From Thermoplasmata archaeon (GTDB lineage: Archaea > Thermoplasmatota > Thermoplasmata > Lutacidiplasmatales > UBA184), in contig JAKIVW010000014.1 of the NCBI GenBank assembly GCA_022750355.1, positions 1-13,244 of the forward strand: DNA of 13,244 bases, in the 5' to 3' direction. This document shows positions 5,929 through 12,573 of the stretch, one piece after another. A program made the position numbers and the translations under genes. Below the pieces are notes generated by a model. It was given only the letters and a program-made list of their open reading frames with translations, made no database searches and had not been told where the DNA came from. Every line of letters starts with the position of its first letter. The first letter of the stretch is position 1.

Positions 5929-6180
5929 GTGGGCGGACCGGGATTGGGAAGGGAGATCTCCTATGGGCCAAAGCGGGAATCGATTTCCCGCGCTTCTGGA
6001 CGTCATGTCGGCCATCGAGAGCGGGCCGTGCCACGGTGTCAGACCCAAGCCGGCGGTACATTCGAAGGCCGCCCGGCTTTCACGGCCCGAACCCAGCCAT
6101 CCCCAGCAAGACTCATCCCGTCCACGGATACTGTCGCGACTCGGCTCGACGGGAACGAACCGAAAAAGGAGGCTAAGTGA
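5929..6180 (+). CDS. Doubtful 83-residue ORF between the toxin and the HExxH gene
   Basis: A GTG three bases after the toxin stop opens a frame whose TGA (6178-6180) overlaps the GTG start of the metallopeptidase-like gene, a typical coupled arrangement. An AGGAGG precedes the GTG but runs into it. The predicted product is rich in Gly, Pro, Arg and Ser, has no hydrophobic core and matches nothing I know. The stretch also holds two inverted repeats (5952-5961 and 5973-5991) that look more like non-coding DNA. The overlap could be chance. Confidence 0.2.
   Translation: MGGPGLGREISYGPKRESISRASGRHVGHRERAVPRCQTQAGGTFEGRPAFTARTQPSPARLIPSTDTVATRLDGNEPKKEAK
5952..5961. repeat. Perfect 10-bp palindrome GGAGATCTCC
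   Basis: It lies 26 bases past the toxin stop. As DNA it is a plausible dimer site; as RNA the fold is weak. Together with the hairpin at 5973-5991 it marks the end of the toxin-antitoxin unit or a control point before the HExxH gene. Confidence 0.35.
5973..5991 (+). other. Hairpin, 7-bp stem GCGGGAA/TTCCCGC
   Basis: Perfect stem around the 5-base loop TCGAT, 47 bases past the toxin stop. No T-tract follows, so it is not a classical terminator; a stabilising 3' structure or processing signal is possible. Confidence 0.4.
6166..6172 (+). promoter_or_regulatory. Strong Shine-Dalgarno deciding the 6177 start
   Basis: AAGGAGG ends four bases before the GTG at 6177. Most genes in this window lack an SD, so its presence suggests translation from within a longer transcript, such as read-through from the toxin-antitoxin unit. 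Confidence 0.65.
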
Positions 6181-6800
6181 GCGGAGCTCGGTCGCAAGTT
6201 CGACGCGGAATTCCTCCGATCATTACGGCTCGCCCGCGAAAGGAGAAATATCTGGCTCCCCCGGAGTTTCGTCCGGTCAAGGACACTCCGCCCGGGCGGC
6301 ATTCCCTCCTGAAGGTATTCGAAGGTCTCGAGGACACCATCCCGTTTCGCAAATATCCCGGAGACGACGCCGCGATTCGGACCATCGCGGAGAACACGTG
6401 GGCCGAGGTGTCCGATGGGCCGGGTTGGATGTATGTGGCCCCAGTCAGGACCCCGCCGGAGGTCCTTGCGGCCGGCTTCCGGATGGTCGAGACCCGGGAC
6501 GACGTGATCGTAGTGGCCCGCGGTCACTTGGCGAACAGCCCCACGATGGACGTGTATCTGGACATCATCCACGAGTTCCTGCACATCCTCCAGCGGAGGC
6601 AGGGGCGGGCCCTCTGGCTGGGGAACAAGGTCGCGTACGTCGATCGGCCCACGGAGGTCGAGGCGTACTCATACTCGGTCGCAGAAGCTCGCCGGTTGGG
6701 CGTCCCCGATTCCTACCTCCGAAAATACCTCGAGGTCACTTGGGTCAAGAAATCAGAATATCTCCGCCTGCTTCGAAACGTGGGTGTTTCTACTAAGTAG
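6177..6800 (+). CDS. HExxH zinc metallopeptidase-like protein
   Basis: A 207-residue protein. At about 127-139 the segment YLDIIHEFLHILQ carries HEFLH, an HExxH zinc-protease motif inside a hydrophobic helix. About 24-26 residues later TEVEAYSYSVAEARR offers Glu160 or Glu162 as third ligand, a gluzincin-like arrangement. The N-terminal 40 residues are basic with many Pro and Arg and may be a flexible tail. The region 80-120 looks like beta strands (GWMYVAPV, DDVIVVARG). There is no signal peptide or membrane segment, so it is probably cytoplasmic. I do not recognise a named family; similar small HExxH proteins include ImmA/IrrE-type repressor proteases, but sequence likeness to them is not evident. 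Start GTG with a strong SD, downstream of the toxin-antitoxin pair. Loss of peptidase activity cannot be excluded, although all three ligand candidates are present. Confidence 0.8.
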   Translation: MSGARSQVRRGIPPIITARPRKEKYLAPPEFRPVKDTPPGRHSLLKVFEGLEDTIPFRKYPGDDAAIRTIAENTWAEVSDGPGWMYVAPVRTPPEVLAAGFRMVETRDDVIVVARGHLANSPTMDVYLDIIHEFLHILQRRQGRALWLGNKVAYVDRPTEVEAYSYSVAEARRLGVPDSYLRKYLEVTWVKKSEYLRLLRNVGVSTK

Positions 6801-7005
6801 CCGCTTCCGCGGGGCTCCACTCGCCCCTGCCCCGTCGAACCCATGGGGTCTCCTGCAGCCCGCGGGTCCCGGCAGGAAGAGGGGAGAACAGTTCAGGCGA
6901 AAGACTGACTCGGGCGTTGGCCGAAAATACCGTCTCGAGTCGGGTCCCGTTCACAGCAAACGACTATCAGGAGTGTGAGCTCTAGCCCGGCCAAGGCACC
7001 TAGTC

Positions 7006-7395
7006 ATGTTCGACAGCGGGCGCAGCTCGCGATCGGAGACTCGGACCCCCCCTCGGAGGTCACCGTGGCACGCCGCCGCGGTTTGTAGGGATGATGCGAA
7101 GCTTCACGACCCAGGGACCTTCCTAAGTTGGACCCTTTCCGCGTCGACGCTTGCGCAGATCGGTGGACGTGACTACGTCCTGGTCGGAGCTGCCAACCAA
7201 GAGGAGATGGGTAAGATCCGATATCTTGGCCGCCTTCGAGGGTGGGGCGCAGTCGTCGCGATCATCCTCGCGGTCTTTGCATTTTTGTCGTGGGCGAATA
7301 CTCCCTACTTCTTGCTGTTCGTTTTCACTTCAGCCGCGTGTGCGATCCTAGCGCTGATGAGTCATTTGATTGGCCCGGTTACTGACCCTGAGTAG
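7006..7395 (+). CDS. Small two-helix membrane protein, start uncertain
   Basis: The convincing part is the C-terminal 62 residues. A basic stretch (KIRYLGRLRGWG) is followed by two hydrophobic helices, roughly residues 80-98 and 100-120 of the long form, with WANTPY between them and a short polar end. From the ATG at 7006 the product is 129 residues, but the first 66 are Arg- and Ser-rich with no pattern. The in-frame ATG at 7207 gives just the membrane part; a GAGGAG runs right up to that ATG, too close to be a good SD. An AT-rich GAAAATACC at 6922-6930 could start a transcript near 6953. I give the longer frame but rate the shorter start about equally likely. Family and function are unknown. 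Confidence 0.5.
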   Translation: MFDSGRSSRSETRTPPRRSPWHAAAVCRDDAKLHDPGTFLSWTLSASTLAQIGGRDYVLVGAANQEEMGKIRYLGRLRGWGAVVAIILAVFAFLSWANTPYFLLFVFTSAACAILALMSHLIGPVTDPE

Positions 7396-7498
7396 CAAAG
7401 GGCCAAGCCATCGCTCCCTAGAATCGTGCGACTTCTTCGGATGCCCGACAACTTTGACCCCCATCCATCCGCAGAGTGTGTGACCCGTCGACAACCGG

Positions 7499-7951
7499 CT
7501 ATTTTCCGGGAACGATTCTTGAATGAACACTTCGGTCGGACCAGGCTCGACCGATGAAGTACGTCGAGAGCAGCGTAACCTCTAAGGCGAAAACGACGAC
7601 CGCCCCATATCGGGTAAACGGGGCGAGGAGCAGCGGTAGGACTCCCATGAACCCGAAGACACTCAGAAAGAAGAGCGTAGTCCCGAGCTTGTCGACGAAC
7701 CCTCCCTTTTCCGATATCCCGCCGCCCACCTCTAGGAAGGAGAGGAGGCCCACACTGGAGACCGCGCCAACGATAGCAACGTAGCTGACGAGAGTCTGAA
7801 AGTACAGGTCCCCCGAAAGAGGACCGATCGGTGCATGAAAGGGTCCCGGGGAATTCAGAATAAGCACAAGGGAGGTAAGGGTCAGGCCCATGAAGAAGCC
7901 GAGGGCGGTTAATGCCTGCTGATGGAGAACGCTCCCTTCCTTTTCCGACAT
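7499..7951 (-). CDS. Four-helix membrane protein of unknown function
   Basis: A 150-residue protein with four strong hydrophobic segments, at roughly 15-33 (ALGFFMGLTLTSLVLIL), 50-73, 89-107 and 114-132, and polar ends. Charged patches lie between helices two and three (ISEKGGFVDKLG) and at the C-terminus (RAWSDRSVHSRI). No catalytic or transporter motif is visible. The frame is open to a GTG at 7984, but the ATG at 7951 starts a sensible MSEKEGSVLHQQ, and a TTCTAAAG box near 7987-7993 would begin the transcript at about 7963, inside the longer version. It follows the methyltransferase gene on the same strand after 109 bases but with its own promoter candidate, so co-transcription is possible rather than required. 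The hydrophobic pattern makes it a real gene; the name must stay hypothetical. Confidence 0.75.
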   Translation of the reverse strand: MSEKEGSVLHQQALTALGFFMGLTLTSLVLILNSPGPFHAPIGPLSGDLYFQTLVSYVAIVGAVSSVGLLSFLEVGGGISEKGGFVDKLGTTLFFLSVFGFMGVLPLLLAPFTRYGAVVVFALEVTLLSTYFIGRAWSDRSVHSRIVPGK

Positions 7952-8060
7952 TGATTGCGTCGGTGTCCCAACAACACCCCTCACTTTAGAAGTCGTAGAC
8001 CGAGAGGTGGGCTGAGACCCGGCCCGTGTTGACTCCGGCGCCGCAGGGTTAGCAGTCCAA

Positions 8061-8873
8061 TCACGCCCTTCGCGCGGTGTATATGTAGGTCAACATCGGA
8101 ATCTGGACCCTTCCGTCAAATTCCTCGTCGACAATCTCCGCGAGTCGAGCGAGGAACCATCGGCGTTTCATAGCGGGCAAGACGAGTAGATCGGAAAAAG
8201 TCCCCCACAACGCCGTCACTTGGGACGTACCGAGTGTCACTTGCCATCGAATATCTTCCCTGGAAATTCGATCGAACTTTCCGACGTGTTTCAGTACCGC
8301 AAGGCCTTGCTTTCGATGTTGGGCCGCTGACGTCCGCGAAAATTTGGCCCGGCTATGTCCGCCCGCGAGTTCGTTGTAGATGGGCTGGATCGCTCGATTG
8401 AACAGACTGGAGCGGTAGGGATCGCCGTGGATTGTGTTCCAAGAGGCCCACCAGCCTCCCGGTCGGAGCAGCCGGGCGACCTTTCTCAGCGCGCGATTCT
8501 CGGAGGTCCAGTGAAAACTTGAAGCCGCGATGCCCAGGTCGTACGTGCCCGATGGAAGGATTGCACTTTCGAAGGGGGTGACAAAGAGATTTACCCTCCC
8601 CTGGAGGGGTCCCAACGATTTCGTAAGGTATCTCGCGAGCCGCCGGTCGGGCTCCAGCAGGGTGAGTGGGTTGGCACCCCGGCGCAAGAGTTCTCTCGTG
8701 GCGATACCGGTGCCGGGTCCAATCTCGAAGACCGACACGTCGGGACAAAGGCCGCACCGGTCGACGAGGATCTCGTAGACTCTATTCGGATAACGTGAAC
8801 GAGCGCGGTCGTACGCTTCTGGATCGCGTCCGAAGACGCTCCCTCTCGCCTTTCGCGCAATCCTTGGTGGCAC
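8061..8873 (-). CDS. Class I SAM-dependent methyltransferase
   Basis: A 270-residue protein with a Rossmann-type methyltransferase core. The start region FGRDPEAYDRARSRYPNRVYEIL is typical of UbiE/Methyltransf_11-like enzymes. Motif I is VFEIGPGTGIATREL (about 48-62), whose glycines bind S-adenosylmethionine, and Glu74 in LTLLEPD is the acid that contacts the ribose. Motif IV/V regions follow as YDLGIAASSFHWT and LRKVARLLRPGGWWASWN. The C-terminal third is helical and probably forms the substrate lid; the substrate is unknown. Start choice: the frame is open to 9104, but the GTG at 8873 lies 26.5 bases from the centre of a TATA-like CTTATT (8897-8902) and immediately precedes the conserved part. 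The 77 residues of the longer form have no domain pattern. It diverges from the gene at 9034. Confidence 0.9.
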   Translation of the reverse strand: MPPRIARKARGSVFGRDPEAYDRARSRYPNRVYEILVDRCGLCPDVSVFEIGPGTGIATRELLRRGANPLTLLEPDRRLARYLTKSLGPLQGRVNLFVTPFESAILPSGTYDLGIAASSFHWTSENRALRKVARLLRPGGWWASWNTIHGDPYRSSLFNRAIQPIYNELAGGHSRAKFSRTSAAQHRKQGLAVLKHVGKFDRISREDIRWQVTLGTSQVTALWGTFSDLLVLPAMKRRWFLARLAEIVDEEFDGRVQIPMLTYIYTARRA

Positions 8874-8896
8874 TACTCCGCGACCTATCGCCTCCG

Positions 8897-8902
8897 AATA
8901 AG
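8897..8902 (-). promoter_or_regulatory. TATA box of the methyltransferase gene
   Basis: CTTATT on the - strand, centred 26.5 bases before the GTG at 8873. There is no SD, so leaderless initiation is predicted; this decides the start against the longer open frame. Confidence 0.55.
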
Positions 8903-9033
8903 GCTGGCCGGTATCAACGAAGCTTGACGCGATCGAGCGGGTGGCCTCGATACCCTTCAAGCGACGGGAAGAAGTCCGTTGGGCCCGCCCGTTGCTAAGT
9001 AGTCCAACGCCCTCGCCGCGCCCGAGGAGCCAC

Positions 9034-9378
9034 ATGCAGTATCTCGTATCCGGTAAATTTATCGAGGGAAACGTCGCGGGAAAGCCGATGGAGGAGACCT
9101 TCACTTGGGTTGAAATGGTCGTTCACCCAAGCCTCGATATGATGGATAAGATGGTCAAGGGAGGAAAGGTGACCGGAGGAGTATCCGCGGGGTCCCGGGT
9201 GGTCCACATGGTGCTCGAGGCTTCTTCCGGAGAGGAGCTCGGGAAGACTCTCCGCAGCTTTCCGATCTGGGGGGCCCTCGACTGGACAGTGACGCCCCTT
9301 CAATCGTTCGGGTCCGCGATCGAACAAGACAAGGCGGCGTTCAAGACGGCGAGAGCGATGGGTGCATCGCACCGTTAG
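9034..9378 (+). CDS. Muconolactone-isomerase-like (ferredoxin-like fold) protein
   Basis: A 114-residue protein resembling the muconolactone delta-isomerase family. It has an opening strand MQYLVSGKF, a central helix (SLDMMDKMVKGG), and a strand pair at KVTGGVSAGSRVVHMVLEAS. The end holds SGEELGKTLRSFPIWGALDWTVTPLQSF, where the helix, the short P-x-W/F segment and the final strand VTPLQSF match how these alpha-beta barrels close. Catalytic assignment is not justified: the family also includes small dimeric proteins with no known reaction, and no aromatic-degradation genes are near. ATG start with GAGGAG four bases upstream; a weak TATA-like CTAAGTAG at 8995-9002 would give a leader of about 10 bases. 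The frame extends upstream to a GTG at 8941, without domain content. A hairpin pair follows the stop by 25 bases. Confidence 0.82.
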   Translation: MQYLVSGKFIEGNVAGKPMEETFTWVEMVVHPSLDMMDKMVKGGKVTGGVSAGSRVVHMVLEASSGEELGKTLRSFPIWGALDWTVTPLQSFGSAIEQDKAAFKTARAMGASHR

Positions 9379-9403
9379 GCACCTTTCACGCCCCACCAAG
9401 AAA

Positions 9404-9447
9404 CGCAGCGGTAGCTGCGGGGGAGGATTCCAGAAGGAACCCTCCCC
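9404..9447 (+). ncRNA. Two abutting hairpins downstream of the isomerase-like gene
   Basis: Hairpin one: CGCAGC (9404-9409) pairs with GCTGCG (9414-9419) around the loop GGTA. Hairpin two begins at the next base: GGGGAGG (9420-9426) pairs with CCTCCCC (9441-9447), then after one A-C mismatch TTCC (9428-9431) pairs with GGAA (9436-9439) around AGAA. Seventeen base pairs in 44 bases with no spacer is unlikely by chance and would stack coaxially in RNA. It lies 25 bases past the stop at 9378. A 3'-UTR element, terminator-like structure or small RNA would all fit. There is no T-tract, and I recognise no named RNA family. Confidence 0.5.
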
Positions 9448-9626
9448 AAACGGAGCCTCTTCGTCGGTTCTGCGTCAAGTGGTGGGATGGATTCAGTTAC
9501 GAATGTGACTCCCAACAGCGTGCAACGGACATTTCACCCAGATTCCGCTTCGATAATGGGGGGCACCCTCTCTGACGGCGACCTTCCGATTCCTCCTCGT
9601 CAAGTCCCGTCGGTGGAGGATCGAAC

Positions 9627-9630
9627 TATA
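9627..9630 (+). promoter_or_regulatory. TATA-like box upstream of the SRPBCC gene
   Basis: TATA within GATCGAACTATACG, with a BRE-like flank. Predicted transcription starts near 9655, giving an 85-base leader to the ATG at 9740 or a nearly leaderless start at the in-frame TTG at 9659. A weaker candidate, AAGTTATC at 9707-9714, lies about 30 bases before the ATG. Confidence 0.45.
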
Positions 9631-9739
9631 CGTGGGGACCATGTGAGGAGCGATCGAGTTGGCCTGGATTCGAAGTTGGCGAATCGTCCAGTTTGGAGTT
9701 CCCTCAAGTTATCTCCCCGAGCAATCTTGGTGCACTACC

Positions 9740-10222
9740 ATGCCTCTTCAACGACTGACCTACCGATTTAGTACGAAGCTACCGGTTTCACGGACCCGTG
9801 CCTTTCAATGGGCTACCGACTATCGATCCGCCGATTTGCGACTCGCCGGATTCAGGGGAACCCGAACAGTGGAGCACCTCACGAAGAACCTAGTTCTCCT
9901 TACGGATTCGTTCGACGCAGACCCCTTCGATTCCAGACCTGGGGCCCGAACGGTGAAAGTGAAGCTCGTCCACCTCTATCCAGATCGTTGGGCGTGGACG
10001 GCCACCCACCTCTCCGGCCCCGCGCAGTATTCCCAATTTCTCTACGAGCTCACTGGTCGAAGTTCCTCGACTTGCACGCTCCATTTCACGGGTTCTCAGG
10101 TGGAGCAGGTCGCCCATCGCCCCAGTCAGGATTCGCTGGAGGCCCGCACTCAGGTGCTCAGGCGCGAGGATTCTGAACTGTGGCGCCGGTTTTCCTCGGC
10201 CCTTGCGAAAGACTCCCGTTGA
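9740..10222 (+). CDS. SRPBCC-fold (START/Bet v1-like) protein
   Basis: A 160-residue protein of the polyketide-cyclase/START-like superfamily. It opens with a strand running into a helix (LTYRFSTKLPVSRTRAFQWATDYRSADLRLAG), as these proteins do. Alternating strands follow: TRTVEHLTKNLVLLTDSF, TVKVKLVHLYPDRWAWTATHL, and QFLYELTGRSSSTCTLHFTGSQVE. It closes with a long C-terminal helix, LEARTQVLRREDSELWRRFSSALAKD, which would cap the hydrophobic ligand cavity. The superfamily binds lipids or other apolar molecules; no specific ligand can be read here. I use the ATG at 9740 because the fold begins right there. A TTG at 9659 would add 27 residues of no obvious structure and is nearly at the predicted transcript start, so it remains an alternative. 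Confidence 0.8.
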   Translation: MPLQRLTYRFSTKLPVSRTRAFQWATDYRSADLRLAGFRGTRTVEHLTKNLVLLTDSFDADPFDSRPGARTVKVKLVHLYPDRWAWTATHLSGPAQYSQFLYELTGRSSSTCTLHFTGSQVEQVAHRPSQDSLEARTQVLRREDSELWRRFSSALAKDSR

Positions 10223-10280
10223 CACGCCCGGGCGCTCGAAAGGAAGACCGGACGGGCTCGGTACCTACTCGGCGACCTGG

Positions 10281-10300
10281 TATTTTACGGCAAAATGCCG
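10281..10300. other. AT-rich element with two alternative small hairpins
   Basis: The stretch contains ATTTT/AAAAT (loop ACGGC) and, sharing the same bases, CGGC/GCCG (loop AAAAT); only one can form at a time. It also contains TATTTTA, a TATA-like sequence, in the GC-rich gap between the convergent SRPBCC and M14 genes. It may be a 3'-end signal or an orphan promoter. Confidence 0.3.
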
Positions 10301-10476
10301 GGGGTAACGAGCACCAACCCCACGATTCAATGAGTGGGTGGTTCAGTAGCAGCGCTTACCATAGCTCCATAGGCGGCATCCAGCGAAGCATCGGGGTACG
10401 GGCGACTCCAAACATGCCTTCCTGCCACCCGGTTGCGCGAGGCGAGCCAAACGTGGGCCGAACGAGGGTCCTTGCT

Positions 10477-12267
10477 CTAGGGCAATCCGGAGAGCGAAGA
10501 AAGGCGTCCGACGGGGTAGTCGCCGATACGATTGGCCAACCCCCACGGAGATCGGTCATAGAAAAACTCGAGTCGGGCGCGAGAGTCACCCGCAAAATGC
10601 GGATCGGACTGAAGGCGATGGTCGAACGCCTCTCTCAGGCTCGGTTCCTTGACCAATTCGTCCCGGGCCAACTTCTCCAGGACGTAGGCATCGCCAGACT
10701 CCTTCTGCTCGAAGATCGAGTCGAAGAACCCCCATCGGAGAGCTGAATCGGGCGCCTCGGGTTCCAACCAGTGAATCGCGACCTTGGAGAGCCGTTGATT
10801 GAGCGGAACTACGGCCGATCCCGCTGGAAAAGTGAGCGTCTCCGTGCTCACGGTACATCTCCCAAATTCACCGATATCACGTTCGACATTTCCACCCCGC
10901 AAAATCGGGTATCGGCCTTCGAAGGGCCGGCTCGGCCAGTGCATACCCGAGCAACGGTACCGCTCCACCGTACCGGTCCAGGCGCCGTTCGTTCGCTCCG
11001 TGGCCACGCCATGGGCTTCCAGTACCTCGATGACGTGCGTCCACTGCGGAGGGACGATATATCCCGCGGGAGGCCGAATCGAGATTTGCACGTGGTTGCC
11101 CGTATCCATCGGCAATTCGGTGTTCCACGGCTTCTGGCTGTATCGAATCATCATCGAGTCGGAGATCTGGCTGTGCTCCCGCGTGAACTCGAAGCCAAGG
11201 AATGGAACCGGGGAGTTCTGACCGCTCTTCCCCACGCAAAGCGGAAACGGTCGTTGACGCATCGGTTCGCCTCCCAACGTGGCGGCAGCCCGGTCGGCCT
11301 CCGCGTTCAGTGCGATCAGGGTCGCGGCGTTCTCGTTCAGGATCTCCAGCAAGACCCTCATGAGCTCATAGTCGGCCGTAACCCGGGTCTTGTAACTCTT
11401 GAGCATGTGGAGTTCGACCAATAGCCCCGGCCGATTTTCCAAGATCATGAATCCGGTGGAAAACCGAGGGGGGTTGTCGTTGGACTTCAATCCTTGCGAC
11501 GGGTCGCTCTCGTCGTTCAGGAAAATCTGGCCGGGAAACGTCAGGTGGCCGGTTTCGTTGGTCCGGCGGGTCAGCTCAGGGGTAGCGAATTCGCGGATCC
11601 ATCGGGCCGTGGGCGGAAAGACGTCCGTGGTGGAGTCCAAGGCGAAAGTTACGTCGTACTGAAAGTCCGCGCCGTCGGTGACATGGTTGTCCACGAAGAA
11701 GTCGGGCATCCAGCGATGAAGCATCTGGAGGAACGCCCGGGTTTCCGGGGCGTCGGCTTTCATGTAATCCCGGTTGAGATTCAGATTGGTGGCGTTCGCT
11801 CGCCAGCCGGCCAACGCAGGACCGTTCTGGTTGATGCGAGTGTACGGAGACCGGTGCTCGTGACCATCAATGTTGTACACCGGAATGAACACGAGCACCA
11901 CGTTTTCGAGGGGTCCGGCACCGCCCTGGAGGATGTCTCGAAGGAGAGCGAGGCATGCATCCTTACCGTCCATCTCACCGGCGTGGATCGAATTTTGCAC
12001 CAACAGGATGACCCTGCCCGCCGCGCGAATCCGCGCCGGATCGAACAGGCCGCCCTTCGACGCGATCACGATCTTGAGGTCGCGCCCCTCACCGGTCTTG
12101 CCGAAATTTTCGATACGGACGGTCTCGGGGTATTTCGACGAGATGCGCTCTAGGTACTCGATCGTCGTCGGGTAGTCGGGCGTGGAGCGATAGTCGTCCG
12201 ACTCCGCCGGGGTACGCCAGTCCGCCGAATCGTTCGACGGAGAACGAGAAGACTCCCCCACCCCCAT
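10477..12267 (-). CDS. M14-family zinc carboxypeptidase-like protein
   Basis: A 596-residue peptidase M14 family member. Zinc ligands are visible: the pair H95 and E98 in SIHAGEMDGKDA, and H195 in FVDNHVTDGAD. R166 in NLNRDY is a likely substrate-carboxylate binder and E285 in GLLVELHMLKSY the catalytic base. The first 30 residues are polar, then the strand GRVILLVQNSIHAG leads into the catalytic fold (about 30-310). About 280 more residues form a C-terminal beta-rich part ending FFYDRSPW...YPVGRL, which also ends the larger M14 proteins I know. Such relatives are often secreted; here no signal peptide is seen, so it appears cytoplasmic. Start: the frame is open to 12612 but the first 115 residues are low-complexity read-through. 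The ATG at 12267 has GGGAGGAAG 8 bases upstream and a GTTAAG promoter candidate at 12325-12330. Confidence 0.92.
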   Translation of the reverse strand: MGVGESSRSPSNDSADWRTPAESDDYRSTPDYPTTIEYLERISSKYPETVRIENFGKTGEGRDLKIVIASKGGLFDPARIRAAGRVILLVQNSIHAGEMDGKDACLALLRDILQGGAGPLENVVLVFIPVYNIDGHEHRSPYTRINQNGPALAGWRANATNLNLNRDYMKADAPETRAFLQMLHRWMPDFFVDNHVTDGADFQYDVTFALDSTTDVFPPTARWIREFATPELTRRTNETGHLTFPGQIFLNDESDPSQGLKSNDNPPRFSTGFMILENRPGLLVELHMLKSYKTRVTADYELMRVLLEILNENAATLIALNAEADRAAATLGGEPMRQRPFPLCVGKSGQNSPVPFLGFEFTREHSQISDSMMIRYSQKPWNTELPMDTGNHVQISIRPPAGYIVPPQWTHVIEVLEAHGVATERTNGAWTGTVERYRCSGMHWPSRPFEGRYPILRGGNVERDIGEFGRCTVSTETLTFPAGSAVVPLNQRLSKVAIHWLEPEAPDSALRWGFFDSIFEQKESGDAYVLEKLARDELVKEPSLREAFDHRLQSDPHFAGDSRARLEFFYDRSPWGLANRIGDYPVGRLSSLSGLP

Positions 12268-12278
12268 TTGTGCCACTT

Positions 12279-12283
12279 CCTCC
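12279..12283 (-). promoter_or_regulatory. Shine-Dalgarno of the M14 gene
   Basis: GGAGG (in GGGAGGAAG) ends 11 bases before the ATG at 12267 on the - strand. With the GTTAAG box at 12325-12330 it predicts a leader of about 34 bases, and it fixes the start well inside the longer open frame. Confidence 0.5.
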
Positions 12284-12464
12284 CTCGGGCTTGCTCCGGT
12301 GAATTTGGGTTGAGCGGTGCGTCTCTTAACAGTTCTCGGGCCAAATCGGTGAACGGGACCGCCCGAGCCACGACCTGTTGGTTCGATGGCAATTTGACCT
12401 CTCCCCGATGTAGCTGAGCCAACGCACCTTCTACAAGAGCCAAGCGAGTCAGTGCCTATGCTTC

Positions 12465-12527
12465 TCAGACGGCAGATAGAGCCGCTCCCCGCGAGTGGCC
12501 CAACCCGGAGAGCCAAGTAAGATCCAT
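12465..12527 (-). CDS. 20-residue micro-ORF with good SD upstream of the M14 gene
   Basis: The ATG at 12527 has AAGGAG five bases upstream, the best-placed SD in the region, and is followed by 20 codons and TGA. In the same frame a second stop (TAG) follows closely and then an open stretch to 12150 that reads like protein (ALVEGALAQLHRGEV, VPFTDLARELLRDA). This could be a decayed gene, a leader peptide for the M14 gene, or chance. It starts about 46 bases from the divergent methyltransferase's ATG. Confidence 0.25.
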   Translation of the reverse strand: MDLTWLSGLGHSRGAALSAV

Positions 12528-12573
12528 GGTCACTCCTTTCTACTGACCTTCGGTCTCCCGACCCGAGTCTGAC

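Noticed and set aside
5831..6796. 321-codon + strand frame over the toxin end and the HExxH gene
   Set aside because: Ser-, Arg- and Gly-rich product without pattern; it is the out-of-frame shadow of the toxin and of the HExxH protein, both of which have motifs.
8874..9104. 77-residue N-terminal extension of the methyltransferase at 8061-8873
   Set aside because: It would run through the gene's own TATA box and into the divergent gene at 9034; the GTG at 8873 has the proper promoter distance.
9487..9771. 94-codon + strand frame before the SRPBCC gene
   Set aside because: No domain pattern, no promoter at the right distance, and it overlaps the SRPBCC start in another frame.
11494..12153. 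219-codon + strand frame opposite the M14 gene
   Set aside because: Antisense shadow of a gene with intact zinc ligands; the product has no recognisable fold pattern.
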